A stretch of DNA of 64,000 nt from Chryseobacterium oranimense (GTDB lineage Bacteria > Bacteroidota > Bacteroidia > Flavobacteriales > Weeksellaceae). The stretch lies in the NCBI RefSeq assembly GCF_025244725.1, contig NZ_CP104203.1, positions 1,612,001 to 1,676,000 on the forward strand. The letters run 5' to 3'. Numbering within the stretch: the first letter of the stretch is position 1; each line of letters begins with the position of its first letter. Below, piece by piece: positions 42,823 through 51,623 of the stretch. The position numbers and the translations under genes were made by a program. Below the pieces are notes generated by a model. The model ran no database searches, was not told where the DNA came from, and saw only the letters and a program-made list of their open reading frames with translations.

Positions 42823-43749
42823 TTATTTTTTGATAAACTTCAGCCTTTCCGTTATGTTTCCGTCAGAAACTTCTGCTATATACATTCCTGATTTTAATGT
42901 AGCTACATTCAGAGATCTGTTATAGGAAGCTGAAAATACTTTTTGTCCGGCTGCATTATAAATAGTAACCGAGGTCATCTTTTCTTTAAAGCCCGGGTTC
43001 AGTTTAAGCAGAAGGAATTCCTTTACCGGATTTTCCTCTATTTTCGTTAAATTTTCTGTTTTCTTCTTTACATCTGCTGTTCCTAAGAATGATGAAGCGT
43101 AGATCGCCATTTCATCAATATTGATATTCTGAAGATTATTACCGCTCGCCTTTCTGTTTGACCATAGCCCAATATAGATTTTTTTACCTGCAAAAGCTGA
43201 AAGGTCCACAATATCTTCTGTAAACTGGGTAAGATCGTTGGAAAAAGGGTTATCGGTAGTTCCTGCTATAATTCGGTAAGGGCTTGCAATGTCATTTCCG
43301 TTTGCATCCACGGTCATGGCCTGAAAATCTGATAATTCCGGAACCTGTTTCTGGGCTGTGCTTACGAAAATAAAAAGATCACGTCCTAGATTAAGGTGCG
43401 AAGTTCTCTGCCTTCCGATATAAGCTGCAAGGCTGATGGTTCCTGATGCGCCTTCCAAATTGATCTGCGGAGAAATGATCCAGTCGTTTTCAGTACCGAA
43501 ACCGGCGGTATTACCTGTTGGAACAAGGCTCACCGAATATCGGAGAACACCTGATGTACCGTAGGTTAAAGCAGTGCCGTTATGATAAATATTCTGTCCC
43601 TGAACCCATCCGTTTCCGTTGGCATTAAGGTCATGTGTAGTCCATCCCTGTAGATCTGCAGGTGTATTAAAAGAATTGCTCCATACCTGAAACTGGGCAG
43701 CTGCAGCCTGGGATACCAATATAATAGATAATAAAAATAGTTTTTTCAT
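42823..43749 (-). CDS. T9SS protein with choice-of-anchor J domain
   Basis: 308 residues. Signal peptide MKKLFLLSIILVSQAAAAQ. A cleaved-adhesin / choice-of-anchor J domain (about 20-215) is seen in WSNSFNTPADLQGWTTHD, WIISPQINL and GKKIYIGLWSNRKASG. A T9SS type A sorting domain (about 235-308) has VTIYNAAGQKVFSAS, LKSGMYIAEVSDG and a final LKFIKK. Secreted and anchored on the cell surface. The adhesin-type jelly roll usually binds carbohydrate or another surface ligand. It lies between the beta-helix lipoprotein and the next lipoprotein. Confidence 0.85.
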   Translation of the reverse strand: MKKLFLLSIILVSQAAAAQFQVWSNSFNTPADLQGWTTHDLNANGNGWVQGQNIYHNGTALTYGTSGVLRYSVSLVPTGNTAGFGTENDWIISPQINLEGASGTISLAAYIGRQRTSHLNLGRDLFIFVSTAQKQVPELSDFQAMTVDANGNDIASPYRIIAGTTDNPFSNDLTQFTEDIVDLSAFAGKKIYIGLWSNRKASGNNLQNINIDEMAIYASSFLGTADVKKKTENLTKIEENPVKEFLLLKLNPGFKEKMTSVTIYNAAGQKVFSASYNRSLNVATLKSGMYIAEVSDGNITERLKFIKK

Positions 43750-43825
43750 AATACTGATTTATTAGAGGTTTTTGAAAAATAAAAAGCAGGGAAAGACATG
43801 GGAAGCTTCCCCTGCATTTAAAGTT

Positions 43826-45124
43826 TTACTCCTGAATAGAGAAGTTATATTTCGTCCATACACCCTGGAAGTTTCCACAGTTTCTAGGCGATACGTTCCA
43901 TGGTCCGTCGTTGAAGAACGGCTGGCTCATGCCCCACGCAGAAGCTGTAGTTCCTGTCAGTAAATTGGCAGCTGGTATTGATGCCGTACCAGTTCCTGTA
44001 ACAGAAGTTGTAAATCCGTGTACTTTGATCGTGCTGAAGTTGGAAGCAGAAGAAAGCTCAGAACCTGTACCTTCTACTTTGATTCCTACAGGATATCCTG
44101 TTACAACAGCGTTGTTTAATGTCAGTTTACCACTTCTTCTGATGTGGATACCGTTTTCGTAAGCTGATCCTTGTCCTGCAATTCCGTTTTTAGCTCCTAT
44201 GATTGTAAGGTTGTTGATAACAGGATTTGTAATAAGCGGTGTAGCAGTACCTTCTGCGTTGTTATCAAGCTCGATACCGTTAGAATCCGGGCTGGCTCCG
44301 CTAAGGCTGTGTGTAGAATTGTAATCTGCCAAAGCAAGGGCACATGTAATGGTTCCTGTATATCCGTTGTCGAAATCAAAGTTATCATCATCCGCAGCGA
44401 AAGAAACAAGGTTAGAAGCATTCACTGTACCTCCGAAGAATTCAAAAGAATCATCTTTACCGTAAGATACCTGGATATGGTCTAATGTAGTTCCGTTTCC
44501 AACTCCTCCTAAAGTAAGACCGTTGATCTCGTTTCCTGAGTTTGGAGCCAAAAGATCGTATCCTGCAAATTCAATACGAACATATTTCAATGTTCCCCCG
44601 TTGTGAGAAGCATTGGAACCTCCGTAGAAGAAATCAGGACCTGTTAACCCTTCGATCGTTTTTGTAGAAGGGGTGTTGGTAGGAGCATCACCTAAAATGA
44701 TAACACCGCCGAAGTCACCAGGAGCAGCCGTTGTATCTTCGTTTCCATCCAATAGTTTATAACTTGTAAAAATAATAGGCTGAGATTCTGTACCGGTAGC
44801 GTTGATTTTACCTGTTTTAGAGATCACCAATACTCCTGTAGCCGTATTGGTTGTGTTTGGTTTTGCTTTAATGAAAGTTCCTGGCTGAATAGTCAGTGTA
44901 GCACCGTTTTTAACCGTTACAATTCCGTTAATTTCTACCACACCGCTCCATGTAGTGTTTGTTGTGATATCTCCGCTTACGCTGGTTACGGGAAGTGCAG
45001 ATGCAGTAATATATTCAGCAGATGCAGACTTCATTTCGAAAGGAGTGGAAGAATCTGCCAGGTGATCATTTTGACAAGCAGTAAGGGATAATGCTGCAGC
45101 AGCAATTAAAGTTAATCTTTTCAT
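43826..45124 (-). CDS. Beta-helix lipoprotein next to TonB receptor
   Basis: 432 residues. Lipobox LSLTAC (Cys17). The mature part carries right-handed beta-helix repeats: TWSGVVEINGIVTVKNGATL, FIKAKPNTTN, GVLVISKTGKINATG, GTLKYVRIEFAGYD, NGIHIRRSGKLTLNNAVV. This layout is frequent in Bacteroidota, where the gene follows a TonB receptor and codes for its surface ligand-binding partner. The sequence ends with a Cys and Trp-rich part (RNCGNFQGVWTKYNFS). Substrate unknown. Confidence 0.75.
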   Translation of the reverse strand: MKRLTLIAAAALSLTACQNDHLADSSTPFEMKSASAEYITASALPVTSVSGDITTNTTWSGVVEINGIVTVKNGATLTIQPGTFIKAKPNTTNTATGVLVISKTGKINATGTESQPIIFTSYKLLDGNEDTTAAPGDFGGVIILGDAPTNTPSTKTIEGLTGPDFFYGGSNASHNGGTLKYVRIEFAGYDLLAPNSGNEINGLTLGGVGNGTTLDHIQVSYGKDDSFEFFGGTVNASNLVSFAADDDNFDFDNGYTGTITCALALADYNSTHSLSGASPDSNGIELDNNAEGTATPLITNPVINNLTIIGAKNGIAGQGSAYENGIHIRRSGKLTLNNAVVTGYPVGIKVEGTGSELSSASNFSTIKVHGFTTSVTGTGTASIPAANLLTGTTASAWGMSQPFFNDGPWNVSPRNCGNFQGVWTKYNFSIQE

Positions 45125-45437
45125 TGTTATAATTTTTAATAGATCCGGGTTTATGGTTTTCAGTCCGGAAATTTTTAATATTTAGGAATATCCGCCTCTA
45201 TATTCCTGCGATTTGGTTTTACTTCACCCTGCGTTCCAGGAGGGGCTGTCCTGCGGGGTTTCCCTCTTTATCCGTCTCTGTCCGGGAAAAAACAGGGACG
45301 TTCGGTTTTTATCTGATCCGGTACTGCTGTGCGCATCATCAGTATGGGTCTCCGGTCATATTTCAGGTTTCCGAAACCTGTACGCTTCTATATCAAGAGC
45401 TCTTTTTTATCTTTATATCAGGATATTCAGGCTATCG
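45125..45437. other. Gap between TonB receptor and beta-helix lipoprotein
   Basis: 313 bases, more GC-rich than most gaps here. It holds the palindrome CAGGTTTCCGAAACCTG (45364-45380) and GGAATATCC-type short repeats near 45187. No small gene is supported. The palindrome lacks a T-tract; attenuation or an operator are both possible. Confidence 0.5.
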
Positions 45438-48400
45438 TTAAAATGTGTAATTCACACTTAGACCGAATACCCTTCCGCTGTAAGCACGGAATGTGATTTT
45501 GTCAATATCCTTATCATATTTGTTGGTGGCACCCGGAAGCAGTTCCCAGGCTTCTCTGTCTGTTGCTACATTACTTCCTCCGTCTCCTTTCGGAATGGAA
45601 TAGGAATTGAAATTGTTATAAAATTCTTTCACCCGGTTGAAGAGGTTCCTGACATTCAATTTCAGTTCAAGGTTTCTGTTTCTCAGGAATTTATAGGAAA
45701 GCTGTGCATCTGCAACGGCATACGGGCGCTGTATCTCTTCCCCATTGTAAGCATATCCCACGGTAATGTACTGGTCGCCTTTTGCATTATATAAAAAACT
45801 GGCTCCCAAACGGTTTCCATCAAAAGTTAACCCTAAATTATAGGCATAAGGAGTTTGCCCGTATAATGGTCTTTCCACTTCATAGGTTTCATCATTATCC
45901 CCGGTTTTATACTGGTTTTTAAAGGCGATTACTTTCGTTGTATTGTAGGTGAAATTTCCGCTTACAAAAAGCTTTTCGAGTAAAGAGCCTTCTGCAATAA
46001 AGCCAAGATTTTTCCGTACCTCAACCTCTACTCCTTTCAGCTTTGCATTTTTGGAATTTCCGTTGTACAGGAACAGGTTTCCTTCGTTGGAAAGATTTCC
46101 TTCGCGTTCAATAGGCTTATCAATATTTTTGTAATACAGTCCTGCGGAAAATATTTCTCCAAGTCCCGGAAACCATTCAAATTTGAAATCATAATTATTG
46201 ACTACCGATGAGGTCATTTCAGTGTTGTAAATCAAGCCGTTGGCTACCGGATCAAAGTAAGGGAGTCCTGTCCTTTCATTAAACTGGGGACGGATCACCG
46301 TTTTATTATAAGCCAGCCTTACATTAATTTTATTGGTGGGGCTGTAAGTGAAGTTTACAGAAGGCATCCACTGCCATGGCTTATCATCGATAGGCTCTTT
46401 TATAATCGATTGATTATCTGAAACATCAATTTGCTGAGAAATAAGATCATACTTGAAATATTCTGCACGCAGTCCCCATACCAATCTGAACTTGTTTTTC
46501 CAGCGGTTATCAAACATCACATATAAGGCATGCTGGGTTACTTTTCCTTCATATTTATCATTTTTATAGAGCGGTCTGGTTTGCCATCCGATACCTCCCG
46601 GAACATACTGAGAACCGTCAAACCAATTCGCAAGAGAGCCATACATGGTTAAATAGTTTTTCTCGCTGTTCGGAACGTCCCTGTTTTCGTCTACCCTAAG
46701 AAAGAACTTCTGCTGCTGGTTGGTATTGTTTTTTATAACTCCTGCGTAACCTGCTTTTATATCATTTTTAAAGTTTCCCGTATCCATATTCCATTTCAGG
46801 GAAGCTCCGTAATTATAATCTGTTTCTTTATTTTCGATATATCCCCTGTAAAAATTACTTCCGGAATTGTAGATCCTGTGATAGGTTAAGATCTCGCTGC
46901 CGATAAAATCATACAGAGTCAGATACTGCGTGTAATCTTTGGTATCCGATTTTACTCCTGTTCTTGCTGCAAACCAATTGATTTCCGCATTTCCTATTTT
47001 GTGGTTTCCTTCCAGTTTATTCTGCAGAAGGGTCTGGTAGATCGGGTAATTGGTGTTGTCAGTATAGGGTTTATCCAGTCCTTTGATCTGTGCAGGATCG
47101 TTATTGGGAATAATTCCGTTATAAAAATAATTGTAGGATGCTTCTGCATTGGCAGGGGTTCCGCTGCCGTTGGTATACTGGTTCCAGCCTGTGACCCTGG
47201 TCAGTGTGTTGTCATAAATATGGGTATATGAATTCCTGAATGAAATCCTGCTTTTTCCCAGCTGGAGTCCAAAGTTGAGCATTCCGGCCAATGTAGAATT
47301 GTAGTTGTAGGAAGCTCCTTTGTTTTTGAAATTGTAAAATACGATAGGAGCTGTTCCGTTTGCCTGCCAGTTGGGATCATACGGATCTGTAGTATCCAGC
47401 CAGTTTCCCCTTCCCGTATGGTCTATATCCAGCTTACTCTGTTCGTTTCTTACTGTAAATGCTCCTGCAAAACCCCATTTATTGTTGTTTTTGAGGGCAA
47501 ATGTCCTTCCCAGGGCAACCTGTATATTCGATCCCATATCCCCTGTCGTACTGAAGGTCGAAAAGTTATCATTCTTAAATCTTTTAGACTGCTCAAAAAA
47601 CACGGGATTGTTCCAGTCCGTAGCTTCAAGGTCTTTGGGAAAATCCCTGGTTCCGTCATCATACCCGAAATAATCATACTTTCCGCGTTTACGAGTGAGA
47701 AATTCTTTAAATGCCGACTGATCGTTATAGGAAGTTCCCACACTTACCGTCGTAAAGTTTTCATTGGGTATATCTTTGGTCCTTACTTCTACATAGCCTC
47801 CTGCAAAGCTGGCATTCATATCCGGAGTTGCCGTTTTGCTTACCACGATACTTTCCACCATGGCGGTAGGAATAATATCAAATGAAAAATTCTGGTTATA
47901 AGCTTCTGTACTGGGCAGATTGATCCCGTCCATTGCTGCTGTATTCCAGCGTTCTCCCATGGAGCGGACTACTACATATTTATTATCGATGGTGGTTATC
48001 CCCGTTACTCTTTTCAGGGTACCTCCTACATCATTATCCGGTGTCTTGGCGATCTGCTCGGCGGAAATACCATCACTCATCTGGGCGGCTTTTTTCTGTT
48101 GGGCTAGAAGTCCGGCCTGGGTATCTGCTTTCCGGGTTCCTGTAATCACCACTTCCCTGATGTCTGTGATCTTGTCCGGAGCCTGCTTCAATGCAAAGGA
48201 TACAGTATTCGTTTCATTATTGATTACCGAAAGCTTCTCTACCTTCAGTGGGCTGTATTTGGGAGCTTTTACGGTTAAAGTATATATTCCGGAAGGAAGG
48301 TCTACCACGAAATCACCATTATTGTCTGTAACAACGGACTTTTTAGCAATTGTAACTTCAGCTCCGGAAACGGGATTTCCTATTTCATCTACGATCTTCC

Positions 48401-48746
48401 CTGAAATTCTTCCGTCACCTGTTACAGAAATACCTGTTCTTTCATATTTTATCGAAATAAGGTCCCCACGGAGTCGAAATGCCACAGGAAGCCCGTTTGT
48501 AATATCTTTTAAGCAGCTGCTAACGGTTGCATTTTCACAGTTCACGCCTTTTACCTTCAGCTCTCTGATATCCATTTTTGAATAGGCCAGCCTCATTCCC
48601 GTTTTTCCTGCAAAATCTTCCAGTACCTCAATAAGGGGTCTGCTTGCCGGGACGGAAAATGATACCTTCCGGACCAGTTCCTGAGCTTCGGCTGCTACTG
48701 TAAAGAATACTGCTGCAACGGTAAGACCGCATTTCAATCTTTTCAT
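45438..48746 (-). CDS. TonB-dependent receptor with STN signalling domain
   Basis: 1102 residues. Signal peptide, then an STN (secretin/TonB short N-terminal) domain (about 28-100, LIEVLEDFAGKTGMRLAYSK). A carboxypeptidase-regulatory domain (about 112-195), plug (SAEQIAKTPDNDVGGTL, VVVRSMGERWNTAAMDG) and barrel follow, the latter ending in FGLSVNYTF. The STN domain links receptor occupancy to the FecR-type anti-sigma factor encoded 63 bases upstream. The plug resembles the SDQIGRFPD type of the phytase receptor. Ligand is unknown; no siderophore or SusD-like gene is present. Confidence 0.92.
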   Translation of the reverse strand: MKRLKCGLTVAAVFFTVAAEAQELVRKVSFSVPASRPLIEVLEDFAGKTGMRLAYSKMDIRELKVKGVNCENATVSSCLKDITNGLPVAFRLRGDLISIKYERTGISVTGDGRISGKIVDEIGNPVSGAEVTIAKKSVVTDNNGDFVVDLPSGIYTLTVKAPKYSPLKVEKLSVINNETNTVSFALKQAPDKITDIREVVITGTRKADTQAGLLAQQKKAAQMSDGISAEQIAKTPDNDVGGTLKRVTGITTIDNKYVVVRSMGERWNTAAMDGINLPSTEAYNQNFSFDIIPTAMVESIVVSKTATPDMNASFAGGYVEVRTKDIPNENFTTVSVGTSYNDQSAFKEFLTRKRGKYDYFGYDDGTRDFPKDLEATDWNNPVFFEQSKRFKNDNFSTFSTTGDMGSNIQVALGRTFALKNNNKWGFAGAFTVRNEQSKLDIDHTGRGNWLDTTDPYDPNWQANGTAPIVFYNFKNKGASYNYNSTLAGMLNFGLQLGKSRISFRNSYTHIYDNTLTRVTGWNQYTNGSGTPANAEASYNYFYNGIIPNNDPAQIKGLDKPYTDNTNYPIYQTLLQNKLEGNHKIGNAEINWFAARTGVKSDTKDYTQYLTLYDFIGSEILTYHRIYNSGSNFYRGYIENKETDYNYGASLKWNMDTGNFKNDIKAGYAGVIKNNTNQQQKFFLRVDENRDVPNSEKNYLTMYGSLANWFDGSQYVPGGIGWQTRPLYKNDKYEGKVTQHALYVMFDNRWKNKFRLVWGLRAEYFKYDLISQQIDVSDNQSIIKEPIDDKPWQWMPSVNFTYSPTNKINVRLAYNKTVIRPQFNERTGLPYFDPVANGLIYNTEMTSSVVNNYDFKFEWFPGLGEIFSAGLYYKNIDKPIEREGNLSNEGNLFLYNGNSKNAKLKGVEVEVRKNLGFIAEGSLLEKLFVSGNFTYNTTKVIAFKNQYKTGDNDETYEVERPLYGQTPYAYNLGLTFDGNRLGASFLYNAKGDQYITVGYAYNGEEIQRPYAVADAQLSYKFLRNRNLELKLNVRNLFNRVKEFYNNFNSYSIPKGDGGSNVATDREAWELLPGATNKYDKDIDKITFRAYSGRVFGLSVNYTF

Positions 48747-48809
48747 ATGTTCAAGTTCTCTTTATTAAAAGTTTTATTTTTTAAATGTTGTTTCTGTAAG
48801 TTGATTTTG

Positions 48810-49772
48810 CTATTTCAGGGTGTAGATCTGATCCTCTTTATGTACTTCCAGTCCAAGTATAAAGGCTAAAGCTTCCATATTTTCATCTGCTGTTCCTCCT
48901 GTGAAATCGGCCGTTATTTTTTTCTCAGCAGTTTCTTTCGGATAAACAATTCTTATTTTATAGTTAGCCTGCATCACTTCCGCCACTTCTTTAAAGGAAA
49001 CATCATTGAAGCTTAATGACAGCAGTTTGATATTCTGTTTTCCTGATTTATTTTCTGGGGTAAGTGAGATCACCGCAGCAGTATGGGCTATCCCGAAATT
49101 GGTCCATTTCTGATTGGGTTTCAGGTAAGAAACCGGAGCTCCGGCATAGGATACGGCAACTTTTCCTTCATATAACTGTACAGATTTATCTTTTCCGGAC
49201 TGCGAAACTTTAAAAATAGTCCCCAATACTTTGGTACTAAAACCATCTGCGCGAACAATGAACGGATGTGTTTTTGATTTTGCCACAGAAAAGACTGCAT
49301 CTCCTTTCAGGTCCACAATCCTTGTGGAAGCGGGAAATGATTTGTCTACAGTAAGCTCCGCACCTTTCAGAAGAGTTACTACAGAACCGTCTGCCAGATA
49401 AACTTTTCGGTTTCCTGAACCGGCAGTGTAAGTATCCGGTTTAAAAAAAGCATGATAGGTAAGAATTCCCCCCAATGACAGCAGAAGTACAACTGCAGCA
49501 GCCATTGTATAAGCATATTTCTTAAACGGATATATGTGAGTGCCCTGTATAGGTTTAAAATAAAGCTCAAGTTCGGATAAGATTCTTTCTTTGGCTTCCT
49601 TCATATGGAACTCATCAAGATCCTTTTCTGTCCGGAGGTTCCATTGGTTTAAAATTTCAGCTTCCTTTTCTGAGATTTGTTCTTCGGAAACTTCCCTCTG
49701 CCAGAGTTTAAAAACAAACGCTGCAGTATTCTTATATTTTCGGCTTTTCATAAAATATTTCATGGTATTCAC
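48810..49772 (-). CDS. FecR-family anti-sigma factor
   Basis: 320 residues; start at 49772 or at the Met codons 4 and 8, which cannot be told apart. Short cytoplasmic N-terminal part (about 1-80), one membrane helix (about 86-107, YTMAAAVVLLLSLGGILTYH), then a FecR domain (about 118-215, VYLADGSVVTLLKGAEL, FIVRADGFSTKVLGTIFKV). A C-terminal DUF4974 domain (about 247-320, SLSFNDVSFKEVAEVMQANY) completes it. It should hold the divergent ECF sigma factor inactive and release it when the STN receptor is loaded. Confidence 0.93.
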   Translation of the reverse strand: MNTMKYFMKSRKYKNTAAFVFKLWQREVSEEQISEKEAEILNQWNLRTEKDLDEFHMKEAKERILSELELYFKPIQGTHIYPFKKYAYTMAAAVVLLLSLGGILTYHAFFKPDTYTAGSGNRKVYLADGSVVTLLKGAELTVDKSFPASTRIVDLKGDAVFSVAKSKTHPFIVRADGFSTKVLGTIFKVSQSGKDKSVQLYEGKVAVSYAGAPVSYLKPNQKWTNFGIAHTAAVISLTPENKSGKQNIKLLSLSFNDVSFKEVAEVMQANYKIRIVYPKETAEKKITADFTGGTADENMEALAFILGLEVHKEDQIYTLK

Positions 49773-49975
49773 AGATCCTTCTGTCTATAAGACTGTGAAA
49801 ATGAAAAACTTCCCCAGGCCGTTATTAATATTGTATTCACATTAAAGCCAGCTTGTTAACAATTTTAATTCATTTTATTGTTTTCTCAACATTTGATTCA
49901 CATTTTGGGGATATTTTTCAGAAATAATTAATCTACGGATCCCCAATGTTCACAAAAAGTTAATTTTTCTTTAGG

Positions 49976-49983
49976 TAATTTTG
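49976..49983 (+). promoter_or_regulatory. -7 box very close to the sigma-factor start
   Basis: TAATTTTG fits TAnnTTTG and ends only 10 bases before the ATG at 49994. There is no TTTG at the -33 distance. If used, the transcript would be almost leaderless. Confidence 0.4.
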
Positions 49984-49993
49984 CGGTAACGAT

Positions 49994-50620
49994 ATGAAGC
50001 CTACAGATTATACAATATTGAAAAAAATAAAATCAGGCGACCGTCCTGCATTCATGCTGCTTTATGAGCGGTATTGGGACAGTCTTTACCGTTTTGTTTT
50101 TATGAGGACGAGGGACAAGGAAATGTCTGAGGAACTGCTGCAGAATCTTTGGATTAAAATTCTTGAGGATACGGCATCCATCCATACCGATGATTCAGAA
50201 AGTGCAAAGGGGTATCTGCTCCGGTATCTTCATTATCGGATTATCGATCATTACAACAGTTCAAAAAAAACACCTTCTACAATTAGCATTGATGAATTTG
50301 ATCCTTCCGGTGAAATGGATCTGTCGGATTCTGAATATTTTGAGATCCTGGAAGAAAATGAGATCTCGGTTTTGTTATCAATGATTGATGAGGTTGTTTC
50401 ACAGCTCCCATCCACGGAGCAAAGTGTGTACGATATGCGGATCAGAAGAAATATGTCTGTACACGAAACTGCCGAAGCTCTGGGAATTAGTAATAAAACG
50501 GTCAGTAATAAATTAAGCAAAGCTTTAGGGGAAATACGCGATCAGCTGAATCCGGAATACCAGTCTTCTAAAAAACTGATATCTATTTTGATGCTGATGG
50601 AACTAATGACTAAATATTAG
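49994..50620 (+). CDS. ECF-type RNA polymerase sigma factor (FecI-like)
   Basis: 208 residues. Region 2 (about 24-90: LYERYWDSLYRFVFMRTRDK, LLQNLWIKI) and region 4 (about 135-185: STEQSVYDMRIRRNMSVHET, ALGISNKTVSNKLSKAL) are clear, joined by an acidic linker. It is divergent from the FecR gene and is the likely target of that anti-sigma factor. It probably drives the receptor operon on the other strand. The C-terminal extension (ISILMLMELMTKY) is short and hydrophobic. Confidence 0.93.
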   Translation: MKPTDYTILKKIKSGDRPAFMLLYERYWDSLYRFVFMRTRDKEMSEELLQNLWIKILEDTASIHTDDSESAKGYLLRYLHYRIIDHYNSSKKTPSTISIDEFDPSGEMDLSDSEYFEILEENEISVLLSMIDEVVSQLPSTEQSVYDMRIRRNMSVHETAEALGISNKTVSNKLSKALGEIRDQLNPEYQSSKKLISILMLMELMTKY

Positions 50621-50681
50621 AGCTGGATGTATGATGAGGAAGATCATCAAATTGTAGAAAAACAAATTTTACAAAACGTTG

Positions 50682-51551
50682 TCAATCGGCTTGCTCCGGT
50701 TTAATCAAAGCATTCTTTCTGTATTCTTTTGGTGTCATGTTTCTGTGTTTTTTGAAAAGCCTGGACAAATGGCTTTCATCACTGAACTGAAGTTCGTAAG
50801 CAATCTCGCTCAGGCGGGCACTGCTGTATTTCAGATAGGTTTCCACCAACCGCAAGCGGTAATCGAGTAAATAATCCTGGTAGGAAATACCTGTGTGCTG
50901 CTTGAAATATTCCCCGAAATAATTCCTGGAGATCCCGAAATGGTCCGCTATTATCTGAATCCGGGTCTTTTCCTTATCTTTGATATGTTCCTGAATATAG
51001 GTGATGATCTTCATAATAGAGAAGGCCTTTGTGTTATCTTTCAGACCGGGGGTTTCACTTTCAATGATATTCCTGGCAATAAGATTCAGCAGGATAGAAA
51101 TACAGTTTCTTATGATAAGGTAATCATCTGTTTTATTTTTATATTCTCTTGCAACCTGTATAACAAGGGCTTCGGCAAAATGTTCGTCATTCTTATTACG
51201 AAAAACACATCCTGCTCTTGCATGGTAGTTATTACTGATATACTGTAGTTTGTAAAGGTTTTCGCAGCTTTCTATACGGTCAGCTTCCAGTCTTATTTTA
51301 TCGATAAACTCTATAGGACACTGGATAACAACCAGTTCAGCATCTTCACTTTTAAAATGATAAAGCTGATGCTGAGGAATAATAAAAAGCTTAGCTTCCC
51401 TGAAAGTAATGGACCGCTCGTCATAGCTCAGCGTTCCATTTCCTTCCAGAACGTAAACAAGAGAAAGAAAGTCTTTGCTTTTGAAAACAACATCTTCATT
51501 ATTAAGCTTTATTTCTTTTACATTAATATGTTCTACAGGCAAAATTTTCAT
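50682..51551 (-). CDS. AraC-family transcriptional regulator
   Basis: 289 residues. The N-terminal part is cupin-like (VLEGNGTLSYDERSITF, FIIPQHQLYHFKSED) and may bind a small ligand. The C-terminal HTH_18 domain (about 190-285) has both helix-turn-helix units: IADHFGISRNYFGEYFKQHT and LSEIAYELQFSDESHLSRLF followed by the family ending MTPKEYR. It is divergent from the MFS exporter with a 72-base gap, so it probably controls it, as is usual for such pairs. Confidence 0.92.
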   Translation of the reverse strand: MKILPVEHINVKEIKLNNEDVVFKSKDFLSLVYVLEGNGTLSYDERSITFREAKLFIIPQHQLYHFKSEDAELVVIQCPIEFIDKIRLEADRIESCENLYKLQYISNNYHARAGCVFRNKNDEHFAEALVIQVAREYKNKTDDYLIIRNCISILLNLIARNIIESETPGLKDNTKAFSIMKIITYIQEHIKDKEKTRIQIIADHFGISRNYFGEYFKQHTGISYQDYLLDYRLRLVETYLKYSSARLSEIAYELQFSDESHLSRLFKKHRNMTPKEYRKNALIKPEQAD

Positions 51552-51572
51552 TCGATGTACTTATTTTTCCTC

Positions 51573-51613
51573 CAAAAATACAATTTTAACAGTACAATAG
51601 GAGGTTATTTTTG
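51573..51613. promoter_or_regulatory. Divergent promoter region of AraC regulator and MFS exporter
   Basis: Two -7-type boxes face away from each other: TATTTTTG on the minus strand (51573-51580) and TATTTTTG on the plus strand (51606-51613). They are flanked by CCTCC (51569-51573) and GGAGG (51600-51604). The symmetry fits a shared control region. No good -33 TTTG is present on either side. Confidence 0.45.
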
Positions 51614-51623
51614 TCAAAAAAAT

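Noticed and set aside
47920-48585. 221-residue open frame on the plus strand
   Set aside because: Lies wholly opposite the STN-TonB receptor gene; composition (Ser, Pro, Phe) is that of an antisense shadow and no domain is visible.
51357-51623. 89-codon N-terminal extension of the MFS exporter
   Set aside because: It overlaps the AraC gene and both promoters, and the first membrane helix begins only after the ATG at 51624.
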